A stretch of DNA of 64,000 nt from Microcoleus sp. CAWBG506 (GCA_020883125.1 JAHREW010000025.1:30748-94747); one strand, 5' to 3'; positions 34,060 through 44,276 are shown, numbered from the stretch's first letter. The notes: generated by a model not told the origin, from the letters alone. Program-made: numbers and translations.

Positions 34060-37000
34060 CTATGCAGTCTCTCCCTCTACAATTTTAATTTCCTCAGCCG
34101 TCAATTCGTACAACTGATAAACCAGTTGATCTATTTCTTTTTCTAATTCTGTGGTGTCTGCTTTGGGATCGGATTTTTTGGCGGTCAGGATTTGATCGAC
34201 TATTGATTCAATTCGTATTACAATTTTTTCATTGTCAAATTGAACAGGTAAATTCTTTAAAATTGTTGGTTTAATTTGCGCCAATGTTCTATTCACTTCC
34301 ATAGATAACAATCTATAGAAATAAGTTAATAATTTTGAGTTTAAAACACCAACCAGCAATTTATTTGAATATTTACCATTACTCGCCATTACATACAATC
34401 CATCTGTCGGAAATATTTGATTAACATCTAATCCCAAAATTATTCTGTCTCCAGTAATTACACCAATAATCTTTTCTTGTTTAAGAAATATTTTTTTATT
34501 TCTTGGTCGATGCAAAGACCAAAAAGGATGTTTACCTTCCTCAACCTCTTGACAAGTTATCTGCTCCTTAAACGTTTGTAGATAGTTGAGAATATTAGGA
34601 ATAAGTTGACAAGCGTCGCTTTTTTGTGTATAAATAATTTTCTTACCAACATCTTGAACTAGATATTTTTTGAGATCACGACCACCTGTAATCGTAGAAA
34701 AAATAAAATCTTTTTCCAATAAACATCTGTGAATAATTTGATCGTCAACAATAAAAGCATCTTTAAAATCAGGACTGATGCCTCTTTGAATCTCATCATT
34801 ATCTACTAACTCAATCAATCTGGTATGTTTATATTTATTAATTATTTTATAACCAATAAGATTTTTTGTAGGAATAGCTTTATTGGGAATATCCTCGAAA
34901 AAAGATGTATTGATTTCTGTTAGTAAAATATTAGATAGCTTGTCAGAGCCACCAACAGAATATTCGCCAATCAAAGAAATATTGCTAATGTTAGATGTGA
35001 GGAGTATGATACAAGCAGGTCTTGAGACATCTTCAAAAATTGCATCTCCTAAATTCAAAGCTATCTCTAATTGAGATTTATTGAATATTTTTTCGCGTAA
35101 CTTTTCATTGTCAATTTGATATAAAATCACATCAGGAATAATTTGACATACCAGACCAAATTTTGATTTCAGGGAAAATGTTAAATTAATAAAAAACATA
35201 AAAGAATCTACCATCCTAACAACAATGTCAGAATTCATAGCTTTTATATGTTTAAGCTGATTAGGATCTATATTGGCCCCCCAAGGTGGATTCCCAATCA
35301 CCACATCAAAACCCACAAAATCACCATCATCATTCAGCACTTCAGGAAACTCAAACCGCCATTCAAACGCATTTTCGTAAATTTTGCCACTTTCTATTTC
35401 CTCAATTTCAAATTCTAACTTATCAATCTCATTACTTAACTTATTGATTTTCTTTTCCCGTGCCTTTTGCTCCGTCGTTGATTCCTGAAATAACAACATT
35501 TGATTCTCTAAATTATAACGCTCACCCTCAAGATTTCTCAACTTAGTCTTTTTTGAATCATTCCCATAAAGTGTTGTGCGAAAATTTCCCTTAATAGATG
35601 AGATTATGCCTTCCATTTCCCGTTTTTGCTCCTTACTTTCAGCATTGCGGTAAGTTTGCACAGCATTTTTGTAACTATCAATATCACACTTGCTTTTCCT
35701 TAAAGCTTGTCGCAAATCAACATCCAACGCAAAACGGCTAATCAAAGAATTACCACATTTGATATTGATATCAATATTTGGTAGAGTTTCCAACTCCGTG
35801 TAATGACTTTCGGCTTTATAATAAGCATTTTTCAAAAGTTCAATCCATAACCTCAAACGACATATTTTGACAGAGTTTGGGTTAATATCTACACCAAATA
35901 AACAATTTTCAATAATCGTCTGTTTTTCGTGAAATAGAGTTTCTTGTATCCGTTGACTTTCCGGGCTTTTGGGATTATACTCAAATAATAATCCATCATC
36001 ATCGGTGACAACTAACTCATCATTTGCCACCTCAACCTGATAATCTCTTAATGTTTTCCCTTGTTGATCAATCAAAATTTTTAGTTCACTTTTAATCGCG
36101 ATCATTTCATTAAGAGCCGAAACTAAAAAATGTCCAGATCCCACAGCCGGATCACAAATTTTGAGACTATTGATAATCTGATTAGCTTCTTTCTTGTCTT
36201 TAATATTGTCGTACAAGTCGTTAATATTTTGGCAATTCCAGCCTTTAATTTCATTAAAATTCTGCACAACGGCTCGGCGAATTGTTTCGTGGCACATATA
36301 CATAGTAATGAAGCCTGGAGTAAAGAAAGCTCCATCTTTATAACCGTTGATTTTCTCAAAAATTAACCCAAGCACAGAAGCATTAATCAGCCGTTTATTG
36401 TCTTCCTTAATTTCTGATGAACCTTCGCTGATGAAATCGTAAGCATTCAGAAATTCAAAGAAATATTCCAAGCCATTAAGTTCGCCTGTGCGCTTTTTCC
36501 CGTTGCTATCTTTCAAGACGCTAGATGATAAAATCGGCAGATTCTCATCCCGGAGATTGCTAATAGAAATAGTTAAGTGTTCGAGTTCGGTTAGCTCAAA
36601 TAATGAACTGTTTAAATAAGGAACCTGGGCGAAAGTATTTTGGATACTACTACTTCTTTCCTGTGGTTTGCGCGCCAAAACGCTAAAGAAAAGGCTATTT
36701 AGATCGTCATAGTTCTGTACTTTGCTTAAATTCAAAAATGCCAAGGATTTATCGCCATTGTGATATTTAATTAACTGCGCTTCTAATAATTTCAGGAACA
36801 GGATGCGATTTACCCAAGTGATTGCTAATTCTAAGCCAACATTAAACAGTCTGTCTTGGTAAGTATCACCAAACTGTTCTGGTTTTTCGAGTCGGGAGAT
36901 TTTGTCTAAACTATCAAGTTGCTCCATCGCATTTTCAATCAGTGCACCAATATGGCGACCTTCTTTTTTCCGCCCGATGAGTTTTTTGCCGCCTGCTTTG

Positions 37001-37791
37001 GTTTCCGTCAAACCGATGATGTGGAGTAACTCGCTGTAAAATGCTTGATCCAGACTGTTGTTATCATTCGCAAACGGTAATTTCAATAAATGCTCTGGTG
37101 AAAGCAGCTTAAATAGTGGAATTAGTTGATTGTCATCTTGCTTTTCGGTATTCCTTAAAGATTGTTCGTAGTCTCGAAGATCGAAATGGGTAAAAGTAAT
37201 CTCGTCTTTGATTGCTTCAATAGCAGGTGCCGCAATTTCTTGATAGAAAAAGTCAGTTTTTTTCCCCGTTAGTCTTCCTGCTTCAAAATCGGTAAATAGC
37301 TTTACCAGTTGTTGATTCTGAGCAAAGGATTTTTCAAAAGTACCAGCATCAAAAATGAACCACTCGTAAACATTGGTTGCGACTAAATATTTGATTTCAA
37401 GGTTTTTTCCCGAAATGCGATCGCGCAAAAAATAGAGTACCAATTCCTGAAAGGCTTTGCTATTCAGATTGTCAACCTTAAGCATCTCGCCTTTGTTGGT
37501 TGGCTTTTTAGCTTCCAGAATTACACCAACGCTGTTTTTGGCATCTTTTCCGTTATGAATAACTAGGTCATTGCGTCCTTTTGTGTTGATGAAATGATTG
37601 GCTCCATAATAAGTCTCACGCAAAAACTGCGCCACCAGATTTTTGTGAAACTCCTCCGATTCTGATTCGTTGATGTGGTCGATTAATCTAATCAGATTGT
37701 GTTTAAATTGTTCAAAATCATCCCGATTGGGTTTCACCTTAAGGAATGCTTTATTTAATGCTTTTATCGGCGGTATTTTATTTGGGCTCAT
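34060..37791 (-). CDS. Single-chain type IIG restriction-modification enzyme (Eco57I-like)
   Basis: 1243 residues. The N-terminus matches the DUF7149-type start of type IIG enzymes (LNKAFLKVKPNRDDFEQF) and has a PD-(D/E)xK nuclease site: D75 in GRNDLVIHNG, then E93 and K95 in VILEAKKP. The central gamma-class adenine methyltransferase has motif I ICDPAVGSGHFLVSALNE and motif IV VVIGNPPWGANI. The C-terminal 350 residues would be the target-recognition domain, ending in a coiled segment (ELEKEIDQLVYQLYELT). One polypeptide both methylates and cuts, so no partner gene is needed. The gene is clearly more AT-rich than its neighbours and its family is common in Bacteroidetes, so recent transfer is likely (inference). 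It lies next to tRNA-Pro. Confidence 0.9.
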   Translation of the reverse strand: MSPNKIPPIKALNKAFLKVKPNRDDFEQFKHNLIRLIDHINESESEEFHKNLVAQFLRETYYGANHFINTKGRNDLVIHNGKDAKNSVGVILEAKKPTNKGEMLKVDNLNSKAFQELVLYFLRDRISGKNLEIKYLVATNVYEWFIFDAGTFEKSFAQNQQLVKLFTDFEAGRLTGKKTDFFYQEIAAPAIEAIKDEITFTHFDLRDYEQSLRNTEKQDDNQLIPLFKLLSPEHLLKLPFANDNNSLDQAFYSELLHIIGLTETKAGGKKLIGRKKEGRHIGALIENAMEQLDSLDKISRLEKPEQFGDTYQDRLFNVGLELAITWVNRILFLKLLEAQLIKYHNGDKSLAFLNLSKVQNYDDLNSLFFSVLARKPQERSSSIQNTFAQVPYLNSSLFELTELEHLTISISNLRDENLPILSSSVLKDSNGKKRTGELNGLEYFFEFLNAYDFISEGSSEIKEDNKRLINASVLGLIFEKINGYKDGAFFTPGFITMYMCHETIRRAVVQNFNEIKGWNCQNINDLYDNIKDKKEANQIINSLKICDPAVGSGHFLVSALNEMIAIKSELKILIDQQGKTLRDYQVEVANDELVVTDDDGLLFEYNPKSPESQRIQETLFHEKQTIIENCLFGVDINPNSVKICRLRLWIELLKNAYYKAESHYTELETLPNIDINIKCGNSLISRFALDVDLRQALRKSKCDIDSYKNAVQTYRNAESKEQKREMEGIISSIKGNFRTTLYGNDSKKTKLRNLEGERYNLENQMLLFQESTTEQKAREKKINKLSNEIDKLEFEIEEIESGKIYENAFEWRFEFPEVLNDDGDFVGFDVVIGNPPWGANIDPNQLKHIKAMNSDIVVRMVDSFMFFINLTFSLKSKFGLVCQIIPDVILYQIDNEKLREKIFNKSQLEIALNLGDAIFEDVSRPACIILLTSNISNISLIGEYSVGGSDKLSNILLTEINTSFFEDIPNKAIPTKNLIGYKIINKYKHTRLIELVDNDEIQRGISPDFKDAFIVDDQIIHRCLLEKDFIFSTITGGRDLKKYLVQDVGKKIIYTQKSDACQLIPNILNYLQTFKEQITCQEVEEGKHPFWSLHRPRNKKIFLKQEKIIGVITGDRIILGLDVNQIFPTDGLYVMASNGKYSNKLLVGVLNSKLLTYFYRLLSMEVNRTLAQIKPTILKNLPVQFDNEKIVIRIESIVDQILTAKKSDPKADTTELEKEIDQLVYQLYELTAEEIKIVEGETA

Positions 37792-38170
37792 CTGCTTTTA
37801 AATTTAATTTAATATTGACCATTAATATCGATTCCGGTTGCACTCAGCAATGATTGTTGACTGTTGACTGTTGACTGTTGACCGTGAGTCGAAAAACTGA
37901 AAATTGCGGTTATATTTGGTGGCCACTTGACCCGATTTTACAATTCTGATGGTAGCGGATGCGATCTAACTTCTGATCTCTGCCGATTGCCCTTCGCTAA
38001 AACCGGAACATTTCTTTAAGGCGGTTGCTATATTTTATACCGATACGATCAAATTAATTAATTATGTTCAATTATAGCAACCAAATAAAATGACGCCCGC
38101 AAAAGTTTCCGATAAGTACAAAAGCACTTCTAGAAAACCTGCGGGCGTCAAAATCAACCAACCTCAAATC
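37792..38170. repeat. Intergenic region with STRR array and petD-distal hairpin
   Basis: No gene in 379 bases. 37851-37882 is a TGTTGAC heptamer array (STRR3-like). 38020-38032 and 38072-38082 form an inverted pair (GGCGGTTGCTATA and TATAGCAACC). 38091-38100 and 38141-38150 are a perfect 10-bp inverted repeat (TGACGCCCGC/GCGGGCGTCA) just after petD. Read on the minus strand it is followed by TTTTATTT, so it probably ends the petB-petD transcript. Confidence 0.65.
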
Positions 38171-38653
38171 TTAGAACAGACCAAGAGTGAAAGATTTGTC
38201 GATGGGGAAAACAGCGCCAATACCCAACCACAGAGTGATTGCTGTTCCCAATAGGAAAACAGTAGTAGCCACAGGGCGGCGGAACGGATTTTGAAACTTG
38301 TTAACGCCTTCGATGAACGGAATCAAAATCAGACCCACGGGAACGCCAGCCATGCAAGCAATACCCAACAATTTGTTAGGCAAAACGCGCAGGAGTTGGA
38401 ACACTGGCCACAAATACCATTCCGGCAGAATTTCTAGCGGAGTAGCAAAAGGATTAGCAGGTTCCCCAACTAAAGCCGGGTCAAGCACAGCCAAACCGAC
38501 GCACAGAGAAATTGTTCCCATGATTACTACAGGGAAAACATAGAGCAAGTCATTGGGCCAGGCTGGTTCGCCGTAATAGTTGTGGCCCATGCCCTTGGCG
38601 AGTTTAGCGCGGAGCGCTGGATCGCTCAAATCCGGTTTTTTGAGAATAGACAT
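38171..38653 (-). CDS. petD: Cytochrome b6f complex subunit IV
   Basis: 160 residues, the standard length. Three membrane helices; [20 protein letters not shown] at the N-terminus and the PEWYLWP motif (PEWY, part of the Qo quinol site). With petB it forms the core of the b6f complex, which carries electrons from plastoquinol to plastocyanin or cytochrome c6 in thylakoids. It lies downstream of petB in the usual petB-petD operon. Confidence 0.97.
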   Translation of the reverse strand: MSILKKPDLSDPALRAKLAKGMGHNYYGEPAWPNDLLYVFPVVIMGTISLCVGLAVLDPALVGEPANPFATPLEILPEWYLWPVFQLLRVLPNKLLGIACMAGVPVGLILIPFIEGVNKFQNPFRRPVATTVFLLGTAITLWLGIGAVFPIDKSFTLGLF

Positions 38654-38771
38654 AACTACAGTGTTCTCCTTTTGGTTGTTGGCTGTAAATAAATATGATG
38701 AGCGATGAATTCTGAATTTTCAACTCAAAACTTAGCGGGGGGCAAAAAATATTGCCCCTACAACTCAAAAC

Positions 38772-39440
38772 TTACAACGGGCCTGAGATTCCTTGCTTGC
38801 GAATCATCAAGAAGTGGGCCAGCATGAATACTGCAATCAGCCAAGGCAACACAAATGTGTGCAAGCTGTAATAGCGGCTTAATGTGCCTTGACCGACGCT
38901 GACGCCGCCACGGAGTAACTCAACCAGTAAAGAACCCACAAAGGGGATGGCTTCGGGAACGCCGGAAACGATTTTGACGGCCCAGTAACCAATTTGATCC
39001 CAAGGTAGGGAATAGCCGGTCACGCCGAAGGATACGGTGATGACTGCCAAAATTACTCCTGTCACCCAGGTGAGTTCGCGGGGTTTTTTGAAGCCGCCGG
39101 TCAGGTAAACGCGGAAGGTGTGGAGAATCATCATCAGCACCATCATGCTGGCGGACCAGCGATGGATGGAACGAATCAGCCAACCAAAGCTGACTTCATT
39201 CATGATGTATTGGACGGATGAAAAAGCTTCTGCTACCGTGGGACGGTAATAGAACGTCATGGCGAAGCCGGTGGCAAACTGGATGATGAAACAAACCAGA
39301 GTGATTCCGCCCAAGCAGTAGAAGATATTGACGTGGGGGGGTACGTACTTGGTTGTGATGTCGTCGGCGAGCGCTTGAATTTCCAGGCGTTCGTCAAACC
39401 ACTGGTAGGTTTTTGATTCGGTGATTTGTTTAGAAAACAT
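38772..39440 (-). CDS. petB: Cytochrome b6
   Basis: 222 residues. Four membrane helices with the paired bis-histidine haem ligands ([13 protein letters not shown] with H in IHRW, and [10 protein letters not shown] for one side; [10 protein letters not shown] and [10 protein letters not shown] on helix D) and the conserved [12 protein letters not shown] with [13 protein letters not shown]. The haem c1-prime cysteine is within FYCLGG as in the family. First gene of petB-petD; divergent from ctpA, the arrangement conserved in many cyanobacteria. Confidence 0.97.
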   Translation of the reverse strand: MFSKQITESKTYQWFDERLEIQALADDITTKYVPPHVNIFYCLGGITLVCFIIQFATGFAMTFYYRPTVAEAFSSVQYIMNEVSFGWLIRSIHRWSASMMVLMMILHTFRVYLTGGFKKPRELTWVTGVILAVITVSFGVTGYSLPWDQIGYWAVKIVSGVPEAIPFVGSLLVELLRGGVSVGQGTLSRYYSLHTFVLPWLIAVFMLAHFLMIRKQGISGPL

Positions 39441-40142
39441 GGAGCCAGAATTCCTAAAAGAATATTGCTGTGGTTGAGATTAAGGGCAGCAGCCACAAGG
39501 ATTTTTGTCGCCCCGCGATCGCCAGTAAGCTTTTACTAGCAACTGACTTTGGCTATTTTTAAATTGGGAGCTGACTGAGGCACTCGATGGTGCGGTCGCT
39601 GTTAGCGCTGGGAAACGGAGCCCTAGCTTGCTCCCCTTTGCTGGCGTTGCCCGATCGAATTCCTGACTATGATAAAAAATGTAACATAATAGCCGTGCAG
39701 ATTTCACGGAGCGATCGCTTTTGCTTGGGTCTCAAACACCATTTTTCCCAAGCTGCATATCTGCCCCAAGCTGGCATATCGCCATGAGCCTAGCTACACA
39801 ATAGAATCTGATGCAGTGAGCGGACTCAGGTTTCTAAATTTTCATATTTTTGATAAAACTTCACTTAATCTGGGTTAAATGTCAACTTTAACTAATTTTT
39901 GGTGCGCGACTGTCACAGACCTGATGCTGTTTAGGGTTTTGGCCTAAACCAGGTTGGTTCAGGTAATTAGCTGATTTGAGATTGAGGATGAGAACGACAA
40001 ACCGATTTGTTTTCCGTTGAGTGCTTCCTGGACTGGCTGGATGACTTTTGCCTTCCCAGAGTTCAAGTTGAATGTGCAAAAGCTCAAAAACGTACAAACT
40101 TAAAATACAACAGATACCGATCTACTCATATTTTACGGAACA
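39441..40142. promoter_or_regulatory. Divergent petBD/ctpA promoter region
   Basis: 702 bases without a convincing gene; short open frames here lack ribosome sites and conserved-looking sequence. It must contain the promoters and leaders of petB (leftward) and ctpA (rightward). No riboswitch or repeated element stands out. Confidence 0.5.
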
Positions 40143-41384
40143 ATGATGCACAGACGAGTTTTCCAGATCGCAATTTTACTTGTCCTCCAATGGGTCATGG
40201 TTTTCGGTACTTGGGCAGAGCCTGCAATGGCGCTGACTGATGAACAGAAGCTATTGAACGAAGCTTGGCGAATTGTCAACCGCTCTTATGTGGACGATAC
40301 CTTCAATCATCGAAACTGGAGGTCGATTCGCGAACAGACTATCAAGGCCCCTCTGAGCGATCGAGAACAAACCTATACAGCGATTCAGGAGATGCTGGCT
40401 AATCTCGATGACCCCTTCACTCGACTGCTGAAACCAGAACAGTACCGGAGTTTGCAGGTCAACACTTCTGGGGAACTGACTGGTGTGGGGCTACAAATTG
40501 CGATCGACCCCCAGACAAACACCCTGACAGTGATTGCTCCCATTGCCGGTTCACCAGCCGATAAAGCTGGTATCCAACCCCTCGATCGCATTTTGAAAAT
40601 TGACGGCACTCCCACCTCAGAATTGAGTCTAGACGAAGCCGCCACTAAAATGCGCGGCCGCGCCGGCACTGCTGTCATCCTCACCTTGGGGCGCGAAGGT
40701 AGGGAATCTCCACAGGATATTGAGTTAGTGCGCGATCGCATTGCTCTCAATCCGGTATATGCCCAATTGCAGTCTGGGCCGGAAAATTTACCCGTGGGCT
40801 ACATTCGCCTGAGTCAATTCAGCGCTAACGCCACTGCTGAAGTCAGTAATGCCATTGAGCGACTCGAAAAACAAGGAGCGGCAGCCTACATTCTCGACCT
40901 CCGGAACAACCCAGGGGGACTGCTGCAAGCCGGGATTGAAATTGCCCGGTTGTGGATCGATTCCGGCACCATTGTCTACACAGTCAATCGACAAGGTGTT
41001 CTCGGCAGTTTTGATGCCTATGGACAGGCACTAACAGACGATCCCCTGATTGTTTTGGTAAACAAGGGAACTGCCAGTGCTAGCGAAATTTTGGCTGGTG
41101 CGCTGCAAGATAATGGCAGAGCTAAACTGGTGGGTGAAAAGACCTTTGGTAAAGGGCTGATTCAGTCCCTGTTTGATTTGTCAGATGGTTCGGGATTGGC
41201 TGTGACTGTGGCGAAATACCAGACGCCCAATCACACGGATATTCACAAAATGGGGATTGCGCCCGATCGGGTAGTACCGATCGAGTCGATGACGGGGGTT
41301 CAAATTGGCACTGAGAGCGACTTGCAATATCAAGCTGCACTCGAACTGCTGAAGCAAAAAACCGTAATGGCGAAGTCAGCTTGA
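40143..41384 (+). CDS. ctpA: Carboxyl-terminal processing protease CtpA
   Basis: 413 residues. Signal peptide MMHRRVFQIAILLVLQWVMV with cleavage near AEPAMA, so the protein is lumenal or periplasmic. PDZ domain about 95-190 (GELTGVGLQIAIDPQTNTL, then GSPADKAGIQPLDRILKIDG). S41 protease domain with YIRLSQFSANA, LRNNPGGLLQAG and the Ser-Lys dyad GTASASEILAGAL ... GEKTFGKGLIQS. CtpA removes the C-terminal extension of precursor D1 (PsbA), needed to assemble the photosystem II oxygen-evolving cluster. Divergent from petB. Confidence 0.95.
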   Translation: MMHRRVFQIAILLVLQWVMVFGTWAEPAMALTDEQKLLNEAWRIVNRSYVDDTFNHRNWRSIREQTIKAPLSDREQTYTAIQEMLANLDDPFTRLLKPEQYRSLQVNTSGELTGVGLQIAIDPQTNTLTVIAPIAGSPADKAGIQPLDRILKIDGTPTSELSLDEAATKMRGRAGTAVILTLGREGRESPQDIELVRDRIALNPVYAQLQSGPENLPVGYIRLSQFSANATAEVSNAIERLEKQGAAAYILDLRNNPGGLLQAGIEIARLWIDSGTIVYTVNRQGVLGSFDAYGQALTDDPLIVLVNKGTASASEILAGALQDNGRAKLVGEKTFGKGLIQSLFDLSDGSGLAVTVAKYQTPNHTDIHKMGIAPDRVVPIESMTGVQIGTESDLQYQAALELLKQKTVMAKSA

Positions 41385-41587
41385 AACCCAAGTTTTAAGT
41401 TTTGAGATAGTGGGACTGACCCCATCACAAGACTTACCCGCCTTTGAGTTGTTCGACGGACTGTCAACCGTCAACAATCATGGTCGAGTGCAACCGGAAT
41501 CGAAATCTAACAAGCAGACTCTTAAGAAATTGTCAATGGCTGAAGATATCTTTGCGACCTTCTTGCTGAGTCCCTCGCACTTCTTCC

Positions 41588-42001
41588 TTAAGGTTGTTGA
41601 GTTGACTCCTCGGCGTCAGGGGCCTCCGATTCCTGCAAAATGACTGGTTGCTGCTGGGGGTCAACCCGATTGCTTTGCTCTTGCATCACTGTTTTAGCCA
41701 GACTGGGATCGAAGTAGCGATTAAAGTCCGATCGGGACTGATTCACTCTCTTTTCGGTAATATTGACTTCAGCTTGGATTTCCTGCAATTTTTCTTGTAC
41801 TGCCCGGTAGTGAGGCCAAAGCTGAATCAAAGCAGAAGTTGCACACACTGAAAGTACCATGTTGACTGCTAACTTCACTCCTGCTTCCGCCGCGAGGGTT
41901 TGGTGAGGGTAAGAACGCGGGCGGCTGCTGGTACCTGCAGCAACGCGAGGGGAGTTTTTGACAGGACGCAGTGGGGTAACGGTAGGTTTAATCGCTTGCA
42001 T
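41588..42001 (-). CDS. Small membrane protein with coiled coil
   Basis: 137 residues from the ATG at 42001 (MQAIKPTVTPLRPVKNSPRV); an upstream in-frame start would lie within the IS605-type end and is not believed. One membrane segment at about 45-65 (VKLAVNMVLSVCATSALIQL) is followed by a coiled coil (YRAVQEKLQEIQAEVNITEK) and an acidic/Gln-rich tail. This layout is a recurrent cyanobacterial hypothetical protein type; function unknown. A transposon remnant ends about 25 bases upstream of the start, so its promoter has probably been displaced. Confidence 0.65.
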   Translation of the reverse strand: MQAIKPTVTPLRPVKNSPRVAAGTSSRPRSYPHQTLAAEAGVKLAVNMVLSVCATSALIQLWPHYRAVQEKLQEIQAEVNITEKRVNQSRSDFNRYFDPSLAKTVMQEQSNRVDPQQQPVILQESEAPDAEESTQQP

Positions 42002-42024
42002 AATTTTTTTTACCAAAGAAATGG

Positions 42025-42890
42025 GTCTAAAGCCCCGTCCTTCTAGGACGGCTTTCAATTTTATTGATGTTGAGCTAGAATAATTATATCCAACACCATA
42101 ACGTAAAATGCTGGTATTTGAAGCAAAGCTTGAAGGCGAAAAGCATCAGTATGAAAAGCTTGATGAAGCGAAGAGAACCAGCGGGTAAAACTATTGGGCT
42201 GGATGTTGGGTTGAATCACTTCTACACCGACTCGGATGGACATACAATTGACAATCCCAGGCATCTCAGGAAGTCTGAAAAAGCGCTCAAACGGCTCGGT
42301 CGAAGGCTTTCTCGAACTCAAAAAGGAGCGATTAACCGAACCAAAGCGAGAAACCGATTGAGCAGAAAACACCTCAAGGTAAGTAGGCAGCGTAAAGATT
42401 TTGCTGTGAAATTGGCAAGATGCGTAGTCCAGTCTAACGACTTGGTTGCCTATGAGGACTTGCAGGTGCGAAACATGGTTAAGAATCGGAAACTTGCTAA
42501 GTCGATTTCTGATGCGGCGTGGTCGGCTTTCCGGAGTTGGTTGGAATATTTTGGCAAGGTATTTGGTGTAGCAACAGTTGCTGTTCCACCGCACTACACC
42601 AGCCAGATTTGTTCTAAGTGTGGGAAAGTTGTCAAGAAGTCTTTGAGTACAAGAACTCATAAATGTTCTCATTGTGGGTTGGTTTTAGACCGGGACTGGA
42701 ACGCCGCTCGTAACATACTGGAACTTGCACTTCGTACCGTGGGGCACACGGGAACGCTTAACGCCTCTGGAGACATCGACAAGAGCTTGGGTGAAGAAAT
42801 TCCTCCAAGTAAGCCGAGTCGGGGAAAGAGGAAGCCCAAAGAGTGATCTTTGGAATCACCGTGGCTTTAGCCCGGTGAGGATGTCAAAGA
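42025..42890 (+). mobile_element. Deleted IS200/IS605-type element (tnpB only)
   Basis: Left end has the imperfect hairpin AGCCCCGTCC-TTCTA-GGACGGCT (42031-42053). Right end has CACCG-TGGCTTTAGCC-CGGTG (42857-42876) just after the tnpB stop, in the position of the omega-RNA/right-end hairpin. No tnpA is present. The tnpB reading frame is interrupted by an internal deletion, so this is a non-autonomous remnant. Confidence 0.75.
42108..42846 (+). pseudogene. tnpB: TnpB (OrfB) pseudogene with internal deletion
   Basis: The true start is ATG 42108 (MLVFEAKLEGEKHQYEKLDE), the usual TnpB N-terminus. That frame ends at a TAA after 26 codons (KRTSG stop). From about 42178 another frame carries the TnpB C-terminal half: the RuvC Asp in KTIGLDVGLNHFYTD, the Glu in VAYEDLQVRNM, a zinc finger (CSKCGKVVKK ... 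CSHCG) and the last RuvC Asp in LDRDWNAARN. Some 130-150 residues (most of the DNA-recognition region) are missing at the junction. All three catalytic acids and the zinc finger survive, but guide-RNA/DNA recognition cannot. Confidence 0.85.
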
Positions 42891-43156
42891 TGTCTGATAG
42901 TGACGTTTTCAAGCTGCTAGTTCCAGAAAACTTTTAGTTGAATCCACACCTATCCTGGTTTGTCAAGGTGATACCAGCTAAAATTTTTGAGACTGAAGGA
43001 CGCCTGGGGACAGATTTTTGACATAAAAATGCCTGCCCTTGCAGTTTTGTCTTGCTGACAACAAACAATCTACTCCACTGTGGCAGCAATTGTCTGCACT
43101 CTCAAGATTTAACTGCTGAGGCAGGTACTTTGGCGATTCTCGCTAGTGTCTGTGAA
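42891..43156. other. Spacer between IS remnant and psaM
   Basis: About 266 bases with no gene seen; it holds the 3' flank of psaM. Confidence 0.4.
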
Positions 43157-43252
43157 CTACTTGTACAGTTCAGTAGACAACCGGAAAGCCAAGATTCCTG
43201 GAATCAAAGCAATTACGAGGGCGACGTAGACTTGGGTATCTGTTAAAGACAT
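43157..43252 (-). CDS. psaM: Photosystem I reaction centre subunit XII (PsaM)
   Basis: 31 residues, the usual PsaM length: starts MSLTDTQVYVALVIALIPG, with one membrane helix, and ends in AFRLSTELYK, the family's C-terminus. AAGGAG lies 10 bases before the ATG at 43252 (AAAAGGAGTTTTGCCAATATG). PsaM sits at the trimer-facing side of photosystem I in thylakoids. It is a monocistronic minus-strand gene, small enough to be missed by length-filtered gene finders. Confidence 0.95.
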   Translation of the reverse strand: MSLTDTQVYVALVIALIPGILAFRLSTELYK

Positions 43253-43508
43253 ATTGGCAAAACTCCTTTTCACGGGCACGAGCTTTCACTAATTTCCGGC
43301 AAATTGGCGCTTTTGGGAATCACTTGTAACAACTCGAAATATAAAATACGGCCTGGACTTCTCAAGATGGAGCGCAGAAGGAGGGCGATCGGGTGTCGCA
43401 TAGTTGCCAGATTAGGTTAAGATAAGTGAAGGTGACACTAATTCTCGACAGAGCAGGTGATTGGCGCTGCGCTCTACCCTTGCAAATTTTAGGTGCAGAA
43501 CATAGTTA

Positions 43509-44276
43509 ATGCTAGACCAATTTATCGAATCTTCTCCCAATCTTGGAGTTGACACCTTTTTGTTATTGTTAGTTTTGGTGGCTTTGGAAGCTGTGCTTTC
43601 GGCTGACAACGCGATCGCCCTAGCATCTATTTCTAAAGGTTTGGAAGAACCAAAGCAACAGCAACAGGCTCTCAATTTCGGTTTGATAATTGCTTTCGTA
43701 CTGCGAATTTCACTGATTGTAACCGCTACTTGGGTGATCCAATACTGGCAGTTTGAACTGCTGGGTGCTCTCTACCTATTGTGGCTGGTTTGGCAGCACT
43801 TTTCCTCAGATACTGACTCCGAGGGAGAACATCACGGGCCCAGATTTGCGTCTGTGTGGCAAGCAATTCCCATGATTGCTTTTACTGATTTAGCATTTTC
43901 TTTGGATAGCGTCACTACTGCGATCGCAGTTTCCGATAACACTGTTATTGTTGTCACTGGCGCTACCATTGGCATTATTGCTCTGCGATTCATGGCTGGA
44001 TTGTTCATCCGCTGGCTGGATGAATTCGTTCACCTGGAAAGTGCAGGCTACATCACAGTTGGGTTCGTGGGCATGAGGTTGTTGGTGAAAGTAATTAATC
44101 CAGATTTAGTTCCTCCCCAATGGCTGTTAGTTTCATGTATCGCCTTGATGTTTGTGTGGGGTTTTTCTAAACGCACTCCAGAGTCGAAGGAGATTACAGA
44201 GTCCTTAGAATCAGCATTTAATCAGGACTCGGAAGAGCAAGTCAAGGAGCAGGAAGCACAGAAGTCGGAAATTTGA
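43509..44276 (+). CDS. TerC-family integral membrane protein
   Basis: 255 residues, seven membrane segments. Family motifs: LVALEAVLSADNAIALASIS near residue 20 and TDLAFSLDSVTTAIAVS near residue 125 (both with the intramembrane Asp-Asn/Asp-Ser pairs). The C-terminal tail is acidic/Gln-rich. TerC/Alx/YkoY relatives export manganese or calcium, or help metallate exported proteins; cyanobacterial and plastid members are linked to thylakoid biogenesis. Metal specificity cannot be read from the sequence. Confidence 0.85.
   Translation: MLDQFIESSPNLGVDTFLLLLVLVALEAVLSADNAIALASISKGLEEPKQQQQALNFGLIIAFVLRISLIVTATWVIQYWQFELLGALYLLWLVWQHFSSDTDSEGEHHGPRFASVWQAIPMIAFTDLAFSLDSVTTAIAVSDNTVIVVTGATIGIIALRFMAGLFIRWLDEFVHLESAGYITVGFVGMRLLVKVINPDLVPPQWLLVSCIALMFVWGFSKRTPESKEITESLESAFNQDSEEQVKEQEAQKSEI

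Noticed and set aside
39587..39787. 66-codon frame between petB and ctpA
   Set aside because: No ribosome site, no family pattern, and it lies in the expected promoter region.
42118..42846. Complete 242-residue TnpB starting at a TTG
   Set aside because: The real TnpB start is the ATG at 42108 in another frame; the longer frame exists only because of an internal deletion.
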